Assembly: GCF_030384665.1 (NCBI RefSeq)
Contig: NC_083676.1
Coordinates: 682,001-746,000 of the forward strand
Direction: 5' to 3'
Length of the DNA: 64,000 bases
From: Lodderomyces elongisporus
Taxonomy: Eukaryota; Ascomycota; Pichiomycetes; Serinales; Debaryomycetaceae
The notes under the pieces are model-generated. The model made no database searches. It worked only from the letters and a program-made list of their open reading frames with translations, and was not told where the DNA came from. Within the stretch, counting starts at the first letter, position 1. Every line of letters begins with the position of its first letter. Made by a program: the position numbers and the translations under genes. Below, piece after piece: positions 62,535 to 64,000 of this stretch.

Positions 62535-63135
62535 CTTGTTCTTCCGGTTTATCTTAATTTGGTTTGGTTTGGTTTGGTTTGAATTGGTTTGTTTTGCTAA
62601 GATTTTTATTTTTTACAATGACTTTAGTATTGAGAGAAGTGTGAATGCTGTAGTATTTAAGCTGTTTCGTAAGAAGCGCGTGCAAGATCAATACTCAAAG
62701 AAAAATAAAAAACGATAAATAATTTCATACACAGCGTTAGAGGTAATGGAAACACGGAGACGATCAATTTACAAATGCCTCTAATACAATGGTTTCTAAT
62801 AAGTCAAGGTTTGAGAGTTTGAAGTCGTAAATTGGTCACTATTGAGGAAAATTTTTTTATATTTGTCCATTTGCCTACTTCTTTATTATTGTTATTATTA
62901 TTATTATTATTCTTATTTTCAGTATTAATGATATTCTGTTCTCACTCTTGGTCATTTGAATAGTCTGTGAATGTTATTCAAAAATAGATTTCTCTTATTA
63001 AACGCCGTTATCGACACTAACACCATCGACAAAACAACAACAACAACAACAATCACTACTACTATTACTACTACTACTAGTGCTGTTATTTTTAATTAAC
63101 AATATTGTCATTTAAATGTCACAAATGCGTGCTTC
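62535..63135. other. IES2 promoter / PEX17 3' flank
   Basis: Has GGTTT repeats right before IES2 (62560-62590), TTATTA runs (62880-62915) and CAACAA/ACTACT runs (63035-63080). No gene recognised. Confidence 0.65.
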
Positions 63136-63807
63136 TTATATCTGGCCGCTCATAAACAACCCTTTTATGCTTCTAATCTCATTCTTGGTTTCCACTACGA
63201 TGTTTTTTTTCCTTGTCTTTGTTCCAGCTGGTCTGTTTGAAATACTGGATACGTTATCTTGAAGGAAAAAGTCATCCTCATTGAAGTATACCAAATCGGC
63301 CTTGTTTTGGAAATCCTTAATCGAATAGTTTATACTTCTGTAATTGCTCATTCCTTCCATAGAATAGCTTCTGACACTATCTTGAAGAAAAGTGGCTATT
63401 TTCTTTAAGCGTGAGTGTAGTTCGTTTTGCATCAATGGGTCGCGTTCACCCTCTTCTTTGCTTCCCGTTGATTCGGTTTGAACAGCAGCATCCGCTAAAA
63501 GCTTGTTCTGGCGCCTGATTGCAACTATGGGGACATAGTTGATCTTGGTGATTGCCTTCAAATAAAATTCACGAAGATTTCCACGCACACATTCGAGCAA
63601 GTCTAATCTTCGACTAGCAGTCTGCTCCAATAATGGTTTGAGGATTAGGAACCCCACAGCATAAGCAATTATGAGTGACACGGAGGCACCATGGGTAAGT
63701 TTGATTAAATAGATTAGGAGTTGGGATTTAGATTTGGGAGACAGTAGATTATACGAAGCTAAGTTGTATGAAGACTCTGGTATCGTTAACTTTGCAACTG
63801 CGGACAT
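63136..63807 (-). CDS. PEX17: Pex17-like peroxisomal docking-complex protein
   Basis: I start at MSAVAKLTIP (ATG ending at 63807), two codons after a TTG. The 223-aa protein (S. cerevisiae Pex17: 199 aa) has a hydrophobic segment at ~40-60 (SVSLIIAYAVGFLILKPLLE) followed by a coiled-coil helix. The LKPLLEQTASRRLDLLE ... AAVQTEST pattern aligns with Pex17's 'VEPTLQKQYQQRNDF ... RSTQTSDD', and the end KNEIRSIKGLFMSGQI mirrors 'REIKGWFVNGQVPR'. Pex17 joins Pex14 and Pex13 in the import docking complex for PTS1 and PTS2 cargo. Identity is low overall, as usual for this fast-evolving protein; motif order and the end motif are the main support. Confidence 0.85.
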   Translation of the reverse strand: MSAVAKLTIPESSYNLASYNLLSPKSKSQLLIYLIKLTHGASVSLIIAYAVGFLILKPLLEQTASRRLDLLECVRGNLREFYLKAITKINYVPIVAIRRQNKLLADAAVQTESTGSKEEGERDPLMQNELHSRLKKIATFLQDSVRSYSMEGMSNYRSINYSIKDFQNKADLVYFNEDDFFLQDNVSSISNRPAGTKTRKKNIVVETKNEIRSIKGLFMSGQI

Positions 63808-63867
63808 ATTCAATGATAAATACTACGTCTGTGATCTTGACCAACTAGTTGAAATTTTGGCAAGTTG

Positions 63868-64000
63868 ATAGGTGTATAGGTGTATAGGTGTATAGGTGTA
63901 TAGGTGTATAGGTGTATAGGTGTATAGGTGTATAGGTGTATAGGTGTATAGGTGTATAGGTGTATAGGTGTATAGGTGTATAGGTGTATAGGTGTATAGG
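63868..64000 (+). repeat. ATAGGTGT octanucleotide tandem array, >=16 copies, running off the window
   Basis: A perfectly regular 8-bp unit from 63868 to the last base, starting 60 bp upstream of PEX17. The unit contains the GGTGT core found in budding-yeast telomere repeats, with the G-rich strand running 5' to 3' toward the right edge. It may be telomeric or simply a microsatellite. Confidence 0.95.

Overview
This is a 64 kb stretch of nuclear DNA from a budding yeast of the CUG-Ser (CTG) clade, most probably a Lodderomyces/Candida relative. It is AT-rich and gene-dense, with about 30 mostly intronless genes on both strands. Nearly all products are recognisable orthologues of Saccharomyces/Candida proteins. 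The genetic code is supported from inside the window. A hidden OST4 gene has CTG at the codon where S. cerevisiae Ost4 has Ser3, and the only two 'leucine' codons in DDR48 are CTG triplets inside Ser/Asn/Gly repeats. Microsatellites and coding homopolymers (53 CAA codons, 31 GAA codons) are unusually abundant; Lodderomyces elongisporus is my best guess, but that is inference. No transposon, CRISPR array, prophage or bacterial-type operon is visible.

Layout. 0-7 kb: the C-terminal part of a GPAM/GNPAT-like acyltransferase, ASN1 (with a Gcn4-type promoter) and an M1 aminopeptidase. 8-18 kb: a PTM1-like membrane protein, THO1, an AIF1-like oxidoreductase, MTC1 and MCM7. 18-27 kb: STB3, an unrecognised Thr/Glu-rich protein and an RCR1/2-like protein, separated by long low-complexity intergenic DNA. 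27-37 kb: SPO11 (apparently with a short first exon and one intron), IPP1, an intron-containing tRNA-Tyr(GUA), RAD57 with a large acidic insertion, and MAF1 with a 6-nt first exon and a textbook intron. 37-47 kb: an ARA1-type aldo-keto reductase, DUS1, the divergent repair pair PMS1/REV7, and PHO13. 47-56 kb: SAL1, CCT2, DDR48 and a Gal83-type SNF1 beta subunit. 56-64 kb: OST4 (41 aa), RRG9, an MFG1-type LIM-binding protein, IES2 and PEX17. The window ends in an 8-bp tandem repeat with a GGTGT core.

The genes do not form a pathway. They are ordinary eukaryotic neighbours, although five DNA replication, recombination or repair genes (MCM7, SPO11, RAD57, PMS1, REV7) lie within about 29 kb. The points most worth a second look are the OST4 micro-gene, the in-window proof of CUG reassignment, the SPO11 intron with non-consensus sites, uORFs overlapping the REV7 start, a possible dual-start DUS1, the pure polyQ tract in the SNF1 beta subunit, and the terminal octamer array.
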